From: Polaribacter sp. NJDZ03
Lineage (GTDB): Bacteria; Bacteroidota; Bacteroidia; Flavobacteriales; Flavobacteriaceae
Length of the DNA stretch: 64,000 nt
Reading direction: 5' to 3'
Assembly (NCBI RefSeq): GCF_019263805.1
Contig: NZ_CP079195.1
Location: forward strand, 2,331,501 to 2,395,500
Of this stretch, positions 1-8,281 are shown piece by piece. The notes beneath the pieces were generated by a model. It did not search any database. It was not told where the DNA came from and saw only the letters and a list, made by a program, of their open reading frames with translations. The translations under genes were made by a program, and so were the position numbers. Each line of letters begins with the position of its first letter. Within the stretch, counting starts at the first letter, position 1.

Positions 1-702
1 AATGTCGCTTTGGTCGGCGGCGGACAATATCCTCGTCCTGGAGAAATTTCTTTGTCTCATAACGGTGTTTTATTTTTAGATGAATTACCTGAATTTAAGA
101 GAGATGTGTTGGAAGTAATGCGTCAACCTTTAGAAGACAGAGAAGTAACTATTTCTCGTGCAAAATTTACGGTTACCTATCCAAGTAGTTTTATGTTGGT
201 GGCAAGTATGAATCCGAGTCCGAGTGGTTTTTTTAACGACCCAAATAGTCCGATGACTTCTTCTCCACAAGAAATGCAACGTTATTTAAGTAAGATTTCA
301 GGACCTTTATTAGACAGAATTGATATTCATATAGAAGTAACTCCCGTTCCGTTTGAAAAACTAACCGAAGAAAGAAAAGGGGAATCTAGCGTTGTAATTA
401 GAGAACGCGTTACAGCGGCTAGAGAAATACAATCTGAACGTTTTATAGATTTTGAAAATGTACATTATAATGCCCAAATGAGCGTGAAACAAATTCGTGA
501 GTTTTGTAAATTATCCGAAGAAAGTTTAACGTTATTAAAAACGGCTATGGAAAAATTAAACCTTTCTGCTCGTGCTTATGACAGGATATTAAAAGTTTCT
601 AGAACTATTGCAGATTTGGCAAATATTAAAGATATTTCTCCAGATCATATTGCAGAAGCCATACAATATAGAAGTTTAGATAGAGATGGTTGGTTGGGGT
701 AA
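1..702 (+). CDS. YifB/ComM family Mg-chelatase-like AAA+ ATPase, C-terminal part
   Basis: The reading frame is already open at base 1 (N-V-A-L-V-G-G-G-Q-Y-P), so the gene starts upstream and only about 233 C-terminal residues are seen of a family usually near 510 aa. Visible are the GEISLSHNGVLFLDELPEF stretch (Walker B region of Mg-chelatase-type AAA+ domains), the DREVTISRAK segment, MNPSPSG, and the C-terminal helical Mg_chelatase_C module ending in YRSLDRDGW. Family members include ComM, a hexameric helicase that acts in branch migration during natural transformation; whether this strain is competent is not shown. It is followed by about 130 bp containing a CGCAAAGACGCAAAG-type intergenic word and no gene. 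Confidence 0.93.
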   Translation, partial: NVALVGGGQYPRPGEISLSHNGVLFLDELPEFKRDVLEVMRQPLEDREVTISRAKFTVTYPSSFMLVASMNPSPSGFFNDPNSPMTSSPQEMQRYLSKISGPLLDRIDIHIEVTPVPFEKLTEERKGESSVVIRERVTAAREIQSERFIDFENVHYNAQMSVKQIREFCKLSEESLTLLKTAMEKLNLSARAYDRILKVSRTIADLANIKDISPDHIAEAIQYRSLDRDGWLG

Positions 703-836
703 AAGTTGACATTAATTAAACGCAAAGACGCAAAGGTAAATTGCAAAGTTCGCAGAGAATTATGGTTGAAAAACTGTTTGTTTTTGTGTTTTATCTATTC
801 AATGAGGTTGATTCTAAAAAAAACCTTTTAGTAAAA

Positions 837-1679
837 TTAACTACGTTTTCGTTTTAAATAGATATTATAAAGCAAACCGAACATAATTAGAAAGACTCCT
901 AGTAAAGTCCAAAGAGTATAAATTTCTCCAAACCAAAAAGCGCCAATAACAATCATAAAAATGACTTCTAAATACTTTAAAGGTGCAATTACATTGGTTT
1001 CGTGAGACTGTAATGCTTTGGTCATATATAATTGACCAACATAACCAAAAATACCTAAACTTAGTAATAATAACCATTCTACTAAATTTGGGTTTTTCCA
1101 ATTATTAATAGACATAATACCTCCAAAAACAAAAGCCATTACCATAAAATAATTGATAATTACTAATGGGTTTTCTGTGTCTCCTATTTTACGAATTACT
1201 ACAAAAATTACACCTAATGAAATTGCTGACAAAAGAACTAAGATTATTCCCATAGAATCTACATCTCCACCAAACCCTTTAATTACTAAAACTCCTGCAA
1301 AGGAGAGTAAAAATAAAAACCATTGTACTAGTTTAATTTTTTCTTTTAAGAAAATAAGCGCAAGAATTGCTGCAAAAATAGGAGAGGTATACCTTAATGA
1401 AACTGCCGTACCAATTGCTAAATAATTTAAAGCCTGAAAAAAAGTGGTTAAAGAAATTACTCCTGCAAGTCCTCTAATAAATAACAGTTTTTTATTTTTC
1501 CCTAAAATAGGAATCTTCGCTTTTAAAATTAATGGCACCGTAAAAAACAACGTACCAATAGATCTAAAAAACACAATTTGATAAGCACTAAAATCATTTA
1601 AGAATTTTACAACAGTATTCATTAGTGAAAATGCAATAACACTAAAAATCATATAAAAAATTGCCTTTGAGCTTTTCAT
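837..1679 (-). CDS. EamA/DMT family transporter
   Basis: A 280-residue, very hydrophobic protein with about ten predicted membrane helices arranged as two five-helix halves, the expected length and layout of the drug/metabolite transporter superfamily. Typical EamA landmarks are the SLRYTSPIFAAILALIFLKE segment closing the first half and LKYLEVIFMIVIGAFWFGE closing the second, each with the usual acidic residue at the end of the repeat. It is an inner-membrane exporter or exchanger of unknown small solute; substrates cannot be deduced within this family. It stands alone, separated from the upstream nuclease gene by a strong hairpin, and ends in a basic KRKRS tail. Confidence 0.88.
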   Translation of the reverse strand: MKSSKAIFYMIFSVIAFSLMNTVVKFLNDFSAYQIVFFRSIGTLFFTVPLILKAKIPILGKNKKLLFIRGLAGVISLTTFFQALNYLAIGTAVSLRYTSPIFAAILALIFLKEKIKLVQWFLFLLSFAGVLVIKGFGGDVDSMGIILVLLSAISLGVIFVVIRKIGDTENPLVIINYFMVMAFVFGGIMSINNWKNPNLVEWLLLLSLGIFGYVGQLYMTKALQSHETNVIAPLKYLEVIFMIVIGAFWFGEIYTLWTLLGVFLIMFGLLYNIYLKRKRS

Positions 1680-1734
1680 GAAGTGGTAGTTTGTACTATT
1701 TTAAACACCTATTAAAGTGGGTACAAAAATAGTG

Positions 1735-1764
1735 AATATTAAACTGGCTAACCAGTTTAATATT
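1735..1764 (-). terminator. Hairpin downstream of the nuclease gene
   Basis: A perfect 13-bp stem (AATATTAAACTGG / CCAGTTTAATATT) with a four-base loop lies 8 bases after the nuclease stop. Read on the minus strand it is followed by CACTATTTTTG, a short T-rich tract, so it is a plausible intrinsic terminator. It could alternatively be an operator upstream of the EamA gene. Confidence 0.5.
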
Positions 1765-1771
1765 GGGTTTT

Positions 1772-2578
1772 CTAAAAACTCCAGTTTTTATAACTACTAG
1801 AACTTTCTAGTTTTTCTTCTATAGTATCGTCTAGTTCTTTAAAGAAATCAATACCTGTTTTAGCCTCTATTTTATCTACAGAAACCACAAATTTATACAA
1901 AGGTAATTTCGATTCTTTATGAGGCATTAGAAAAGCCAACATTTTAATTTTACCGTTTGTTTTGTCAAGTATTACTTTATAAAACTGATTTGGTACAGAA
2001 ACGGCTTCACTACCAATCGTTTTTAAATTGTTTTCTAAAACCCCGCCTGTAATTACAAAAACACCATCGTTTTTCTTTGCCCAATACCGTACTTTCTGTT
2101 CTAAACGATTCCAAACTCCTGCGTTAAATTGGTGTTCTTGCGGACTAATATTACTTGTTAAAAAGGTTTCATCGTGTGCTGCTTTGGTAAAACGTCTGTC
2201 TGCTGCCGGACATAAATGCCCTTTATCGTAACCAGAATTTTTATAATTCCGCCAATGTGCTGCTTTGGTTTTTACGGCACTGTCTATTTCAAAATAAGGT
2301 CTTTTGTAATTTGTACTGCTTAAATCGGAAGCTTTTAACTCATACGCAACCCATTCTGCTTGTTCGTGTTTTTCGCTATAGGATAGTGAATAGTTTTGAT
2401 GATGTATAACCTGGTTTGTAGTACTTGTTGGTAGAAAATATTGATTGGTTGTTGCTTTAGGTGTTTTACCGTTTTCTATTATGTTATTTTCTTTTTTAGC
2501 ATCTAATAGTTCTTCAGAACCTAAAACAGCTACTAATATAATAATGGCTATGATGGATAGTATTTGTTTTTTTTTCAA
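1772..2578 (-). CDS. DNA/RNA non-specific endonuclease, exported
   Basis: A 268-residue NUC family (beta-beta-alpha metal) endonuclease. The catalytic signature is D118-K119-G120-H121 in YDKGHLCPAADR (DRGH in most members, with Lys replacing Arg here), followed by the Mg-binding segment TSNISPQ and the downstream N-x3-W-x2-LE helix. Residues 4-20 form a single hydrophobic segment, so the enzyme is probably periplasmic, secreted or membrane-anchored, and would degrade extracellular nucleic acid for nutrients. It lies next to a long repeat-rich gene-free region on its 5' side. The His general base and the Asn are present, so activity is expected. Confidence 0.93.
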   Translation of the reverse strand: MKKKQILSIIAIIILVAVLGSEELLDAKKENNIIENGKTPKATTNQYFLPTSTTNQVIHHQNYSLSYSEKHEQAEWVAYELKASDLSSTNYKRPYFEIDSAVKTKAAHWRNYKNSGYDKGHLCPAADRRFTKAAHDETFLTSNISPQEHQFNAGVWNRLEQKVRYWAKKNDGVFVITGGVLENNLKTIGSEAVSVPNQFYKVILDKTNGKIKMLAFLMPHKESKLPLYKFVVSVDKIEAKTGIDFFKELDDTIEEKLESSSSYKNWSF

Positions 2579-2712
2579 GGTGATTATTTTAAGTTGTAAA
2601 GGTATGAAAGAATGAGAAGATGGAATTTACTCTTTAAAATTATCAATCACTTTTTCTAATCAATCTATAATTATTTGGCTAAAGCCAATATTTTACATAT
2701 TAATTAAACACA

Positions 2713-2956
2713 GACTAAAGTCTGTGACAATTCATGAAATCAATATAAACATGAGATTTTAATTACCTGTAACACAATGGATTTAGCCCAAATGTTGTTT
2801 GTTTTTTATCCTTTTCAACGCAAAAAATGTTCTTCTATTCAGACGAAAGTCTGTGACAATTGATAAACTGAATATAAGCATGAAGTTTTTAATTGACTGT
2901 AGATTTATCTGCAGGTCTTTAAATATTTGCAACAAAGTGGCTTTAGCCAAAATATG
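2713..2956. repeat. Two degenerate copies of an intergenic repeat
   Basis: A unit beginning AGACTAAAGTCTGTGACAAT at 2713 recurs as AGACGAAAGTCTGTGACAAT at 2841. Both continue with ATATAA(A/G)CATGA and end in a (GG)(A/C)TTTAGCC word; the second copy has about 30 extra bases in the middle. AGACTAAAGTCT and the nearby GGCTAAAGCC (about 2676) are themselves short palindromes. Short open frames here run straight through the repeats and are not credible genes. Confidence 0.7.
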
Positions 2957-2969
2957 GCTTATCAAACTT

Positions 2970-3001
2970 ATACCTACAAGGTTTTTGAAACCTTGCAGGA
3001 A
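2970..3001. repeat. Palindromic ACAAGGTTT..AAACCTTG word
   Basis: The sequence CTACAAGGTTTTTGAAACC followed by TTGCAGG is an imperfect palindrome. Related palindromes occur at 30985-31060, and a single arm at about 62440. It is therefore one member of a dispersed intergenic family in this chromosome. Confidence 0.55.
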
Positions 3002-3030
3002 AAATAGACATATTTAAAAATGCTAAAAAC

Positions 3031-3107
3031 CCGCGTTAAGGATTGAAACGGCATCCTTTTTTGTTTTTCTCAAAAAAGATATAGTGGAAAGCCTGTTAAA
3101 ACGCCCA
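3031..3107 (+). ncRNA. Structured dispersed element, copy A
   Basis: This copy contains the conserved boxes ATTGAAACGGCA and TAGTGGAAAG on either side of an A/T hairpin (TTTTTT / AAAAAA). Immediately outside the boxes AGG pairs with CCT, and further out GCGTT (3033) pairs with AACGC (3100). The same architecture recurs at 18901, 54500 and 61613 (minus) with different but still complementary stem bases. It may be an RNA or a mobile repeat; it resembles a word common in Flavobacteriia, and Rfam Flavo-1 should be tested. Transcription is not shown. Confidence 0.55.
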
Positions 3108-3265
3108 AAAATAAAACATCTCGATACAATTTTGTAAAAAAAACAAAATCACTCGATGGGACAGTATAAAAAATATGATGTCAGTTAGAGTGAAATTTAC
3201 TTCATTTTTTCTTGTAACACAATAACTAAAAAAGTTCAAATTAATGAAAATATTCTGCTGTTATA

Positions 3266-3306
3266 AGATTCCTCAATCGTCTAAAAAGACTCATTTCGGA
3301 ATGACA
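3266..3306. repeat. Intergenic GAGGAATC..ATTTCGGAATGACA repeat
   Basis: This is one copy of a dispersed family: AGATTCCTCAATCG, a short variable segment (TCTAAAAAGA), then CTCATTTCGGAATGACA. Other copies lie at 3358, 7899-8185, 45714-45835 and 63332. Typically one end reads GAGAAATC or GAGGAATC and the other GTCATT(T/C)CGAA. Confidence 0.75.
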
Positions 3307-3316
3307 GAAAAAAAAG

Positions 3317-3347
3317 AAAAACCCTTTCAAATTAATGAAAGGGTTTT
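3317..3347 (-). terminator. ahcY intrinsic terminator
   Basis: The stem AAAAACCCTTTC / GAAAGGGTTTT with an eight-base loop is followed, on the minus strand, by a T-rich run (rc of 3306-3316). It lies about 115 bases after the ahcY stop, between two copies of the GTCATTTCG repeat. Confidence 0.75.
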
Positions 3348-3357
3348 CAGGTATTAT

Positions 3358-3400
3358 GAGATTTCTCAATCGCCCAAAAAGGCTCATTTCGAAATGACAG
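3358..3400. repeat. Second copy of the GAGAAATC..ATTTCGAAATGACA repeat
   Basis: GAGATTTCTCAATCGCCC, AAAAAGG, then CTCATTTCGAAATGACAG. It differs from the copy 90 bp away at several middle positions, so the two are separately diverged copies rather than a recent duplication. Confidence 0.75.
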
Positions 3401-3460
3401 AATAATTTTATGAATTCAAGTTGCTACTAAAAACCAACAACTAAAACCTAAAAACTATTT

Positions 3461-4774
3461 CTAGTATCTATAGTGTTCTGGCTTATAAGGACCATCTACA
3501 GTTACACCAATATAAGAGGCTTGCTCTTCGCGTAATTCTGTAAGCTCTACTCCTATTTTAGCTAAGTGTAATTTTGCTACTTTTTCATCTAAATGTTTTG
3601 GTAACATGTACACTTCGTTTTCATAAGCATCTCTGTTTTTCCAAAGTTCTATTTGTGCTAAAGTTTGGTTTGTAAATGAGTTACTCATTACAAAACTTGG
3701 GTGACCGGTTGCACAACCTAAGTTTACCAAACGACCTTCTGCTAATAAAATAATATCGTTTCCGTTAATGTTATATTTATCAACCTGAGGTTTAATAGTG
3801 TCTTTTGTGTGACCGTGATTACCGTTTAACCAAGCCATGTCAATTTCATTATCAAAGTGCCCAATGTTACATACAATAACTTTGTCTTTCATTGCTTCGA
3901 AATGACGACCTTGTATAATATCTTTGTTTCCTGTAGTTGTAATAATAATGTCTGAATTACCAACAACAGTTTCTAATTTCTTAACTTCAAAACCGTCCAT
4001 TGCAGCTTGTAAAGCACAAATAGGATCGATTTCTGTAACCGTAACAATAGAACCTGCTCCTTTAAATGATGCTGCTGTTCCTTTACCTACATCTCCGTAA
4101 CCACATACAGTAACACGTTTACCTGCTAACATAATATCTGTTGCTCTACGAATTGCATCTACTGCAGATTCTTTACAACCATATTTGTTATCGAATTTAG
4201 ATTTTGTAACAGAATCGTTTACGTTAATTGCTGGCATTGGTAAAGTTCCTGCTTTTACTCTTTCATAAAGTCTATGAACTCCTGTGGTAGTTTCTTCTGA
4301 TAAACCATTGATTCCTGCAGCTAATTCTGGATATTTATCCAAAACCATGTTTGTTAAATCTCCACCATCATCTAAAATTAAGTTTAATGGTTTTCTGTCT
4401 TCTCCAAAGAATAAAGTTTGTTCTATACACCAGTCAAATTCTTCTTCTGTTAAACCTTTCCAAGCGTAAACCGCTGTTCCTGCTGCTGCAATTGCTGCTG
4501 CTGCTTGGTCTTGTGTAGAAAAAATATTACAAGAACTCCAAGTTACTTCTGCACCTAAAGCTTGTAAAGTTTCTATTAAAACTGCTGTTTGAATTGTCAT
4601 GTGTAAACACCCTGCAATTCTAGCTCCTTTTAAAGGTTGCTCGTTTTTGTATTCCTCTCTTAAAGACATTAATCCTGGCATTTCTGCTTCTGCCAATAAA
4701 ATTTCTTTTCTCCCCCAATCTGCTAAAGAAATATCCTTAACTTTGTTTGGTACGTAAGCTAATTTAGTGCTCAT
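3461..4774 (-). CDS. ahcY: Adenosylhomocysteinase (S-adenosyl-L-homocysteine hydrolase)
   Basis: A 437-residue protein of normal length for the family. It reversibly hydrolyses S-adenosylhomocysteine to adenosine and homocysteine in the cytosol, relieving product inhibition of methyltransferases. The sequence shows [13 protein letters not shown] near the N terminus, the DDGGDLT substrate segment, the NAD-binding GYGDVGKG loop of the central Rossmann domain, and the C-terminal [10 protein letters not shown] ending typical of AdoHcyase. It is monocistronic, with its own -7 box and terminator, and is divergent from the phosphopantetheinyl transferase gene. Confidence 0.98.
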   Translation of the reverse strand: MSTKLAYVPNKVKDISLADWGRKEILLAEAEMPGLMSLREEYKNEQPLKGARIAGCLHMTIQTAVLIETLQALGAEVTWSSCNIFSTQDQAAAAIAAAGTAVYAWKGLTEEEFDWCIEQTLFFGEDRKPLNLILDDGGDLTNMVLDKYPELAAGINGLSEETTTGVHRLYERVKAGTLPMPAINVNDSVTKSKFDNKYGCKESAVDAIRRATDIMLAGKRVTVCGYGDVGKGTAASFKGAGSIVTVTEIDPICALQAAMDGFEVKKLETVVGNSDIIITTTGNKDIIQGRHFEAMKDKVIVCNIGHFDNEIDMAWLNGNHGHTKDTIKPQVDKYNINGNDIILLAEGRLVNLGCATGHPSFVMSNSFTNQTLAQIELWKNRDAYENEVYMLPKHLDEKVAKLHLAKIGVELTELREEQASYIGVTVDGPYKPEHYRY

Positions 4775-4808
4775 ATTATGTATATTTATATTCTAATTTT
4801 TCGAACTG

Positions 4809-4816
4809 CAAAGTTA
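4809..4816 (-). promoter_or_regulatory. ahcY -7 promoter box
   Basis: On the minus strand this reads TAACTTTG, matching the Bacteroidota sigma -7 consensus TAnnTTTG, and it would give a leader of roughly 28 nt before the ahcY ATG. No TTG at the ideal -33 spacing is evident. The box lies in the 63-bp gap shared with the divergent PPTase gene. Confidence 0.5.
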
Positions 4817-4837
4817 CGACATCCATTTTAAAAAAGT

Positions 4838-5464
4838 ATGCCTCTTTACAAAAGTTTAACGATTAACGAAAACACCAAAGTATTTATTTGGAAAATTGAT
4901 GAATCCTTTAATGAATTAAATAAGAACGTTTTACTTTCTGATAAAAGCCAAATTCGTTTAGATAGTATGAAATCTGACTTACACCAAAGAGGTTTTTTAA
5001 GTGTCCGTCATTTATTAAAAGAAGCAGGCTATTCTGATGCTGATTTAATTTATGATGAATTTGGAAAACCGCATTTAAAAGATGGAAAGTATATTTCTAT
5101 TACCCATTCTTTTACTTTTTCTGGCTTAATAATTTCTGATGATTTACATGTTGGTATTGATATTGAAATGCAACGTGACAAAATATTAAAAATTGCACAC
5201 AAGTTTACGCACGTTAAAGAGTATGTTACCATTGCAAACCACAATGCTTTAATTAGTAAATTGACGATTGTTTGGGGAGGAAAAGAGAGTTTGTATAAAA
5301 TTTACGGAAAGAAAAAATTACGCTTTTTAGAAAATATTTATATTGAAGATTTTAAGTTTTCTGATGCTAAAACTACGGGAGAAATTAGATATGAAGGAAA
5401 AACGACTGCCTACAATATTGAATTTTTAGAGTTTGATGGTTTTACGTGTGTCTATGCTTATTAA
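4838..5464 (+). CDS. 4'-phosphopantetheinyl transferase superfamily protein
   Basis: A 208-residue Sfp/AcpS-superfamily protein that moves phosphopantetheine from CoA to a carrier-protein serine. Both signature motifs are visible: HVGIDIE at about residues 104-110 (Mg-binding Asp and Glu) and WGGKESLYK at about 146-154 (the W-x2-KE-x3-K motif). The N-terminal third carries RGFLSVRHLLKEAG, typical of the Flavobacteriia Sfp-type group. The target carrier protein is not in the window. The start is the first ATG after the ahcY divergent promoter region. Confidence 0.92.
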   Translation: MPLYKSLTINENTKVFIWKIDESFNELNKNVLLSDKSQIRLDSMKSDLHQRGFLSVRHLLKEAGYSDADLIYDEFGKPHLKDGKYISITHSFTFSGLIISDDLHVGIDIEMQRDKILKIAHKFTHVKEYVTIANHNALISKLTIVWGGKESLYKIYGKKKLRFLENIYIEDFKFSDAKTTGEIRYEGKTTAYNIEFLEFDGFTCVYAY

Positions 5465-5755
5465 AGCTATTAAGATTTAAATTAAGGGAATTAAATTTTA
5501 TTTTTAAAAATACCGCTATAAAATCAATTTTATATAAATTATTATAAAGCATCATTTTCTTCAGTCAACTTTATGAAATTCAATTTGTTTAGATAGAAAT
5601 TATTACGTGAATATTTGAATTGGAATATGAAATTACGATTAACAATATTTTTTTTAATGACTTTATAATATACAAAATACTTAAAAACAGTAAATAGAGA
5701 AAGTCTTATTTCTTGTGTCTTTTAGCAGAGCGTTTTTAAGTCTTTTTAGGGGACA

Positions 5756-6103
5756 CTAGTGATAAAACATATAAATCCAAATAGATCTAGAAAGTCTTAG
5801 ATTAAAGGTACTTAATAAAATAATCGTTGTAATTGCTAAAAGCGCAACAGTTATGTAAGAGAAATCTAATATAAACTTAAATAAAACCATACCTGCTATC
5901 ATTTCTGCCGATATAAGTGCATAAGTTACAAACATAGCTCCAAAAAAGAAACCTGGTTCTTTCTCGAATTTAAAATGACACTCGCTACAAGTTGTATACA
6001 TTTTAGGAGATCTAAGCAGAAGAAGATTCCCTAATTCGCTATACATTTTCCCTTTTTTACAATTAGGACATTTACATTTTAACATATCAATTACATTTGC
6101 CAT
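5756..6103 (-). CDS. DUF983 family zinc-ribbon membrane protein
   Basis: A 115-residue protein with two CxxC pairs (C-K-C-P-N-C near residue 10 and C-S-E-C near residue 39) forming a probable zinc ribbon. Two hydrophobic helices follow (about 52-75 and 82-100), and the protein ends with a SRSIWIYMF tail typical of DUF983. The function of the family is unknown. It is divergent from the AraC regulator, with 94 bp between starts. The 290 bp after its stop is AT-rich and shows no gene or clear terminator. Confidence 0.88.
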   Translation of the reverse strand: MANVIDMLKCKCPNCKKGKMYSELGNLLLLRSPKMYTTCSECHFKFEKEPGFFFGAMFVTYALISAEMIAGMVLFKFILDFSYITVALLAITTIILLSTFNLRLSRSIWIYMFYH

Positions 6104-6125
6104 ACTCTCTAATTTAATAATATAA

Positions 6126-6133
6126 CAAAATTA
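6126..6133 (-). promoter_or_regulatory. DUF983 -7 promoter box
   Basis: TAATTTTG on the minus strand, an exact TAnnTTTG match 23 bases upstream of the DUF983 start codon. No well-placed -33 TTG was found. Confidence 0.4.
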
Positions 6134-6197
6134 AGTTGATAAAACTACATTTACCATATAGTATAATCGCCATTTTTTGTACTTTTAGGACATTCTT

Positions 6198-7073
6198 ATG
6201 AAAATACCTGTTTTAAAAATTGATCAATTTAAAGAATCTGAATCTTTAAAGGATTTGTATGTCAATTCTTTTTCAAACCATTTGGAATTGAATAAGAAGT
6301 TAATTGACAAACCTCACAGTCATAATTTTTACTTATGTGTTCTTTTTACCGGAGGATTTGGTACGCATGAAATTGATTTTAATTCTTACCAAGTAAACCC
6401 AGGGAAGGTTTTCTTTTTAAAACCTGGTCAAACTCATTCTTGGCAGTTTGATACAAAACCAGAAGGTTTTATCTTTTTCCACTCTCAAGAATTTTATGAA
6501 ATAAAATTTTTAGATCATACCCTTCACTCATTTCCTTTTTATTATTCGAATCAGAATCCGCCTTTCTTAGAATTGTCTCCATTAAAAATAGATGTATTAA
6601 AACTAAAGTTTGAAGAAGTGTACGCAGAATATCAACAACAAAACTTGTTAAGAGAGTTAAAAATAATAAACCTTATAAATAGTATTTATATAGATTTAAC
6701 AAGGGCTTACACTGCAGATGTTAATTTAGAAAAACTCGTTTCTACTAGTTATTCAATTATACTAGAAAATCTAGAAAACTTAATACACCAACATTTTTAT
6801 AAAGAGAAATTACCTAAATTTTATTCCGATCAATTAAACATCACCACAAAACACCTCAACAGGGTTGTAAAAAAAGCACTGAACAAAACTACAAGTCAAT
6901 TAATTTCTGAAAGAATTATCTTAGAATCGAAAAGGTTAATTATTCATTCTGGAAATAATTTAGCTGCTATTGCAGAGACACTTCAGTTTTCTGATTATGC
7001 CTATTTTTCTCGATTCTTTAAATCTAAAACTGGTTGTACGCCAATGGATTTTAGAAAAAAGTATACTTCATAA
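6198..7073 (+). CDS. AraC family transcriptional regulator
   Basis: A 291-residue regulator. The N-terminal half has cupin-like AraC_binding character (HSHNFYLCVLFTGGFGTHEI, then NPGKVFFLKPGQTHSW). The C-terminal roughly 100 residues form the paired helix-turn-helix domain (LNITTKHLNRVVKKALNKT and the second motif FSDYAYFSRFFKSKTGCTPM). The ligand and target are not evident; it is followed by pcrB and is divergent from DUF983, either of which could be a target. No obvious tandem operator sites were found in the 94-bp divergent gap. Confidence 0.93.
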   Translation: MKIPVLKIDQFKESESLKDLYVNSFSNHLELNKKLIDKPHSHNFYLCVLFTGGFGTHEIDFNSYQVNPGKVFFLKPGQTHSWQFDTKPEGFIFFHSQEFYEIKFLDHTLHSFPFYYSNQNPPFLELSPLKIDVLKLKFEEVYAEYQQQNLLRELKIINLINSIYIDLTRAYTADVNLEKLVSTSYSIILENLENLIHQHFYKEKLPKFYSDQLNITTKHLNRVVKKALNKTTSQLISERIILESKRLIIHSGNNLAAIAETLQFSDYAYFSRFFKSKTGCTPMDFRKKYTS

Positions 7074-7148
7074 ATAGACAATTAGCACTACTTGTAAAAA
7101 CAGACCTCTTTAATATTAATCTGCTTGTAATTTCTTATTTTCGCAGTT

Positions 7149-7871
7149 GTGAATATTTATAAGAACATTTTACTAGCAAAAAAAGAAGGCAAAAAACTGT
7201 TAGCAGTTTTAATCGATCCAGAAAAGATTGATCTAAAAAACATCGTTTCTTTTTTTGAAAAAGTACATCAATCTATAACAACGCATATATTTGTTGGTGG
7301 TAGTACAGATAAAGATAACGTAACGGATACAGTTGTTGCGGCAATTAAAAAAACAACGCATTTGCCTGTTGTTCTTTTTCCTGGTGATGTAAAACAAATC
7401 TCTCAAAAAGCAGACGGAATTCTATTTTTAAGTCTACTTTCTGGCAGAAATCCAGAATATTTAATTGAACAACAAATAAGAAGTGTCCCTTTTTTGAAGG
7501 ATTCTTCTTTAGAGATTATTTCTACAGGATATATCTTAATTGATGGCAAAAAAGATACAGCTACCCAAAAAGTAAGCAACACAAAACCAATTGCGCAAGA
7601 AAACACCGAACTCATTTTAAACACCGCTTTAGCTGGCGAATTTTCTGGTAAAAAACTAATTTACCTAGAAGCCGGTTCCGGAGCGACTGAGGCAGTCAGC
7701 CATAATATTATCACTGTTGTGGGTGAGAATTTAAACATTCCTTTAATTGTTGGTGGCGGAATTCGTTCTAAAAAACAATTAGAAACCGCTTTTAATGCTG
7801 GTGCAGATTTAGTGGTTATTGGTACTGCTTTTGAAAATGATGAAGCGTTTTTTAATCAACTTAAAAAATAA
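7149..7871 (+). CDS. pcrB: Geranylgeranylglyceryl/heptaprenylglyceryl phosphate synthase (PcrB-like)
   Basis: A 240-residue TIM-barrel prenyltransferase that links a polyprenyl diphosphate to sn-glycerol-1-phosphate, forming an ether bond. The N terminus LLAVLIDPEKID, the FVGGSTD loop, the LPVVLFPGD strand, YLEAGSGA and the phosphate-binding VGGGIRSKKQLETAFNAGAD segment are all family landmarks. Bacteroidota enzymes of this group are known to use geranylgeranyl chains, but the final lipid is not defined by sequence. The start is GTG; there is no better ATG, and a TATTTTCG box ends 5 bases before it, which would imply a very short or absent leader. Confidence 0.93.
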   Translation: MNIYKNILLAKKEGKKLLAVLIDPEKIDLKNIVSFFEKVHQSITTHIFVGGSTDKDNVTDTVVAAIKKTTHLPVVLFPGDVKQISQKADGILFLSLLSGRNPEYLIEQQIRSVPFLKDSSLEIISTGYILIDGKKDTATQKVSNTKPIAQENTELILNTALAGEFSGKKLIYLEAGSGATEAVSHNIITVVGENLNIPLIVGGGIRSKKQLETAFNAGADLVVIGTAFENDEAFFNQLKK

Positions 7872-7898
7872 TACATTGTAATATTTTCTCGCAGTTTG

Positions 7899-8185
7899 TC
7901 ATTTCGAAGTATTGAGAAATCACATAACAGTGACACTACAACATTGAACCACAAATATGTCATTTCCAAGTATTGAGAAATCTCATAAAAGTAATACCAC
8001 AACAAAAACCAAACCTTATGAGATTTCCTCCCAAAAGGTCGAAATCACAAAACTGAGTGTAGCAAAAACTGAACGCAAAAAAAACACAACAATTGTCATT
8101 TCGACGTTAGGAGAAATCACATAACAGTGATAACACAACAACAACCAAACCTTATGAGATTTCCTCCCTAAAGTTCGAAATGACA
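7899..8185. repeat. Array of five GTCATTTCGA repeats in both orientations
   Basis: The 341-bp gap between pcrB and the upstream ATG before pnuC holds no gene but five repeat units. Direct copies start near 7899, 7959 and 8096 (GTCATTTC.., GAGAAATC(A/T)CATAA). Inverted copies lie near 8014-8049 and 8150-8184 (CCTTATGAGATTTCCTCCC, then GAAAT(G/C)AC). Adjacent opposite copies can fold into long hairpins, which may serve as a pcrB transcript end. Confidence 0.8.
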
Positions 8186-8281
8186 CGATTATCTTTTTTA
8201 AAGTAGTTTTAAATGAATTACACTTTTACGTTTACTAATAAAAACAGAAAAGGTTACTTTTACAACTTAAAACAAAACCCA

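Noticed and set aside
1735..1764. Operator for a TetR-type regulator
   Set aside because: No regulator gene is adjacent, and position after the nuclease stop fits a terminator better.
2799..3017. Short frames on both strands in the repeat-rich gap
   Set aside because: They are composed of intergenic repeat sequence and palindromes, with no protein-like pattern.
4775..4837. SAH- or SAM-type riboswitch in front of ahcY
   Set aside because: The whole leader is only about 28-35 nt from the -7 box, too short for a known SAM/SAH aptamer.
7899..8185. Possible CRISPR array
   Set aside because: The repeats alternate in orientation, diverge from each other and lack regular spacers; no cas genes are present.
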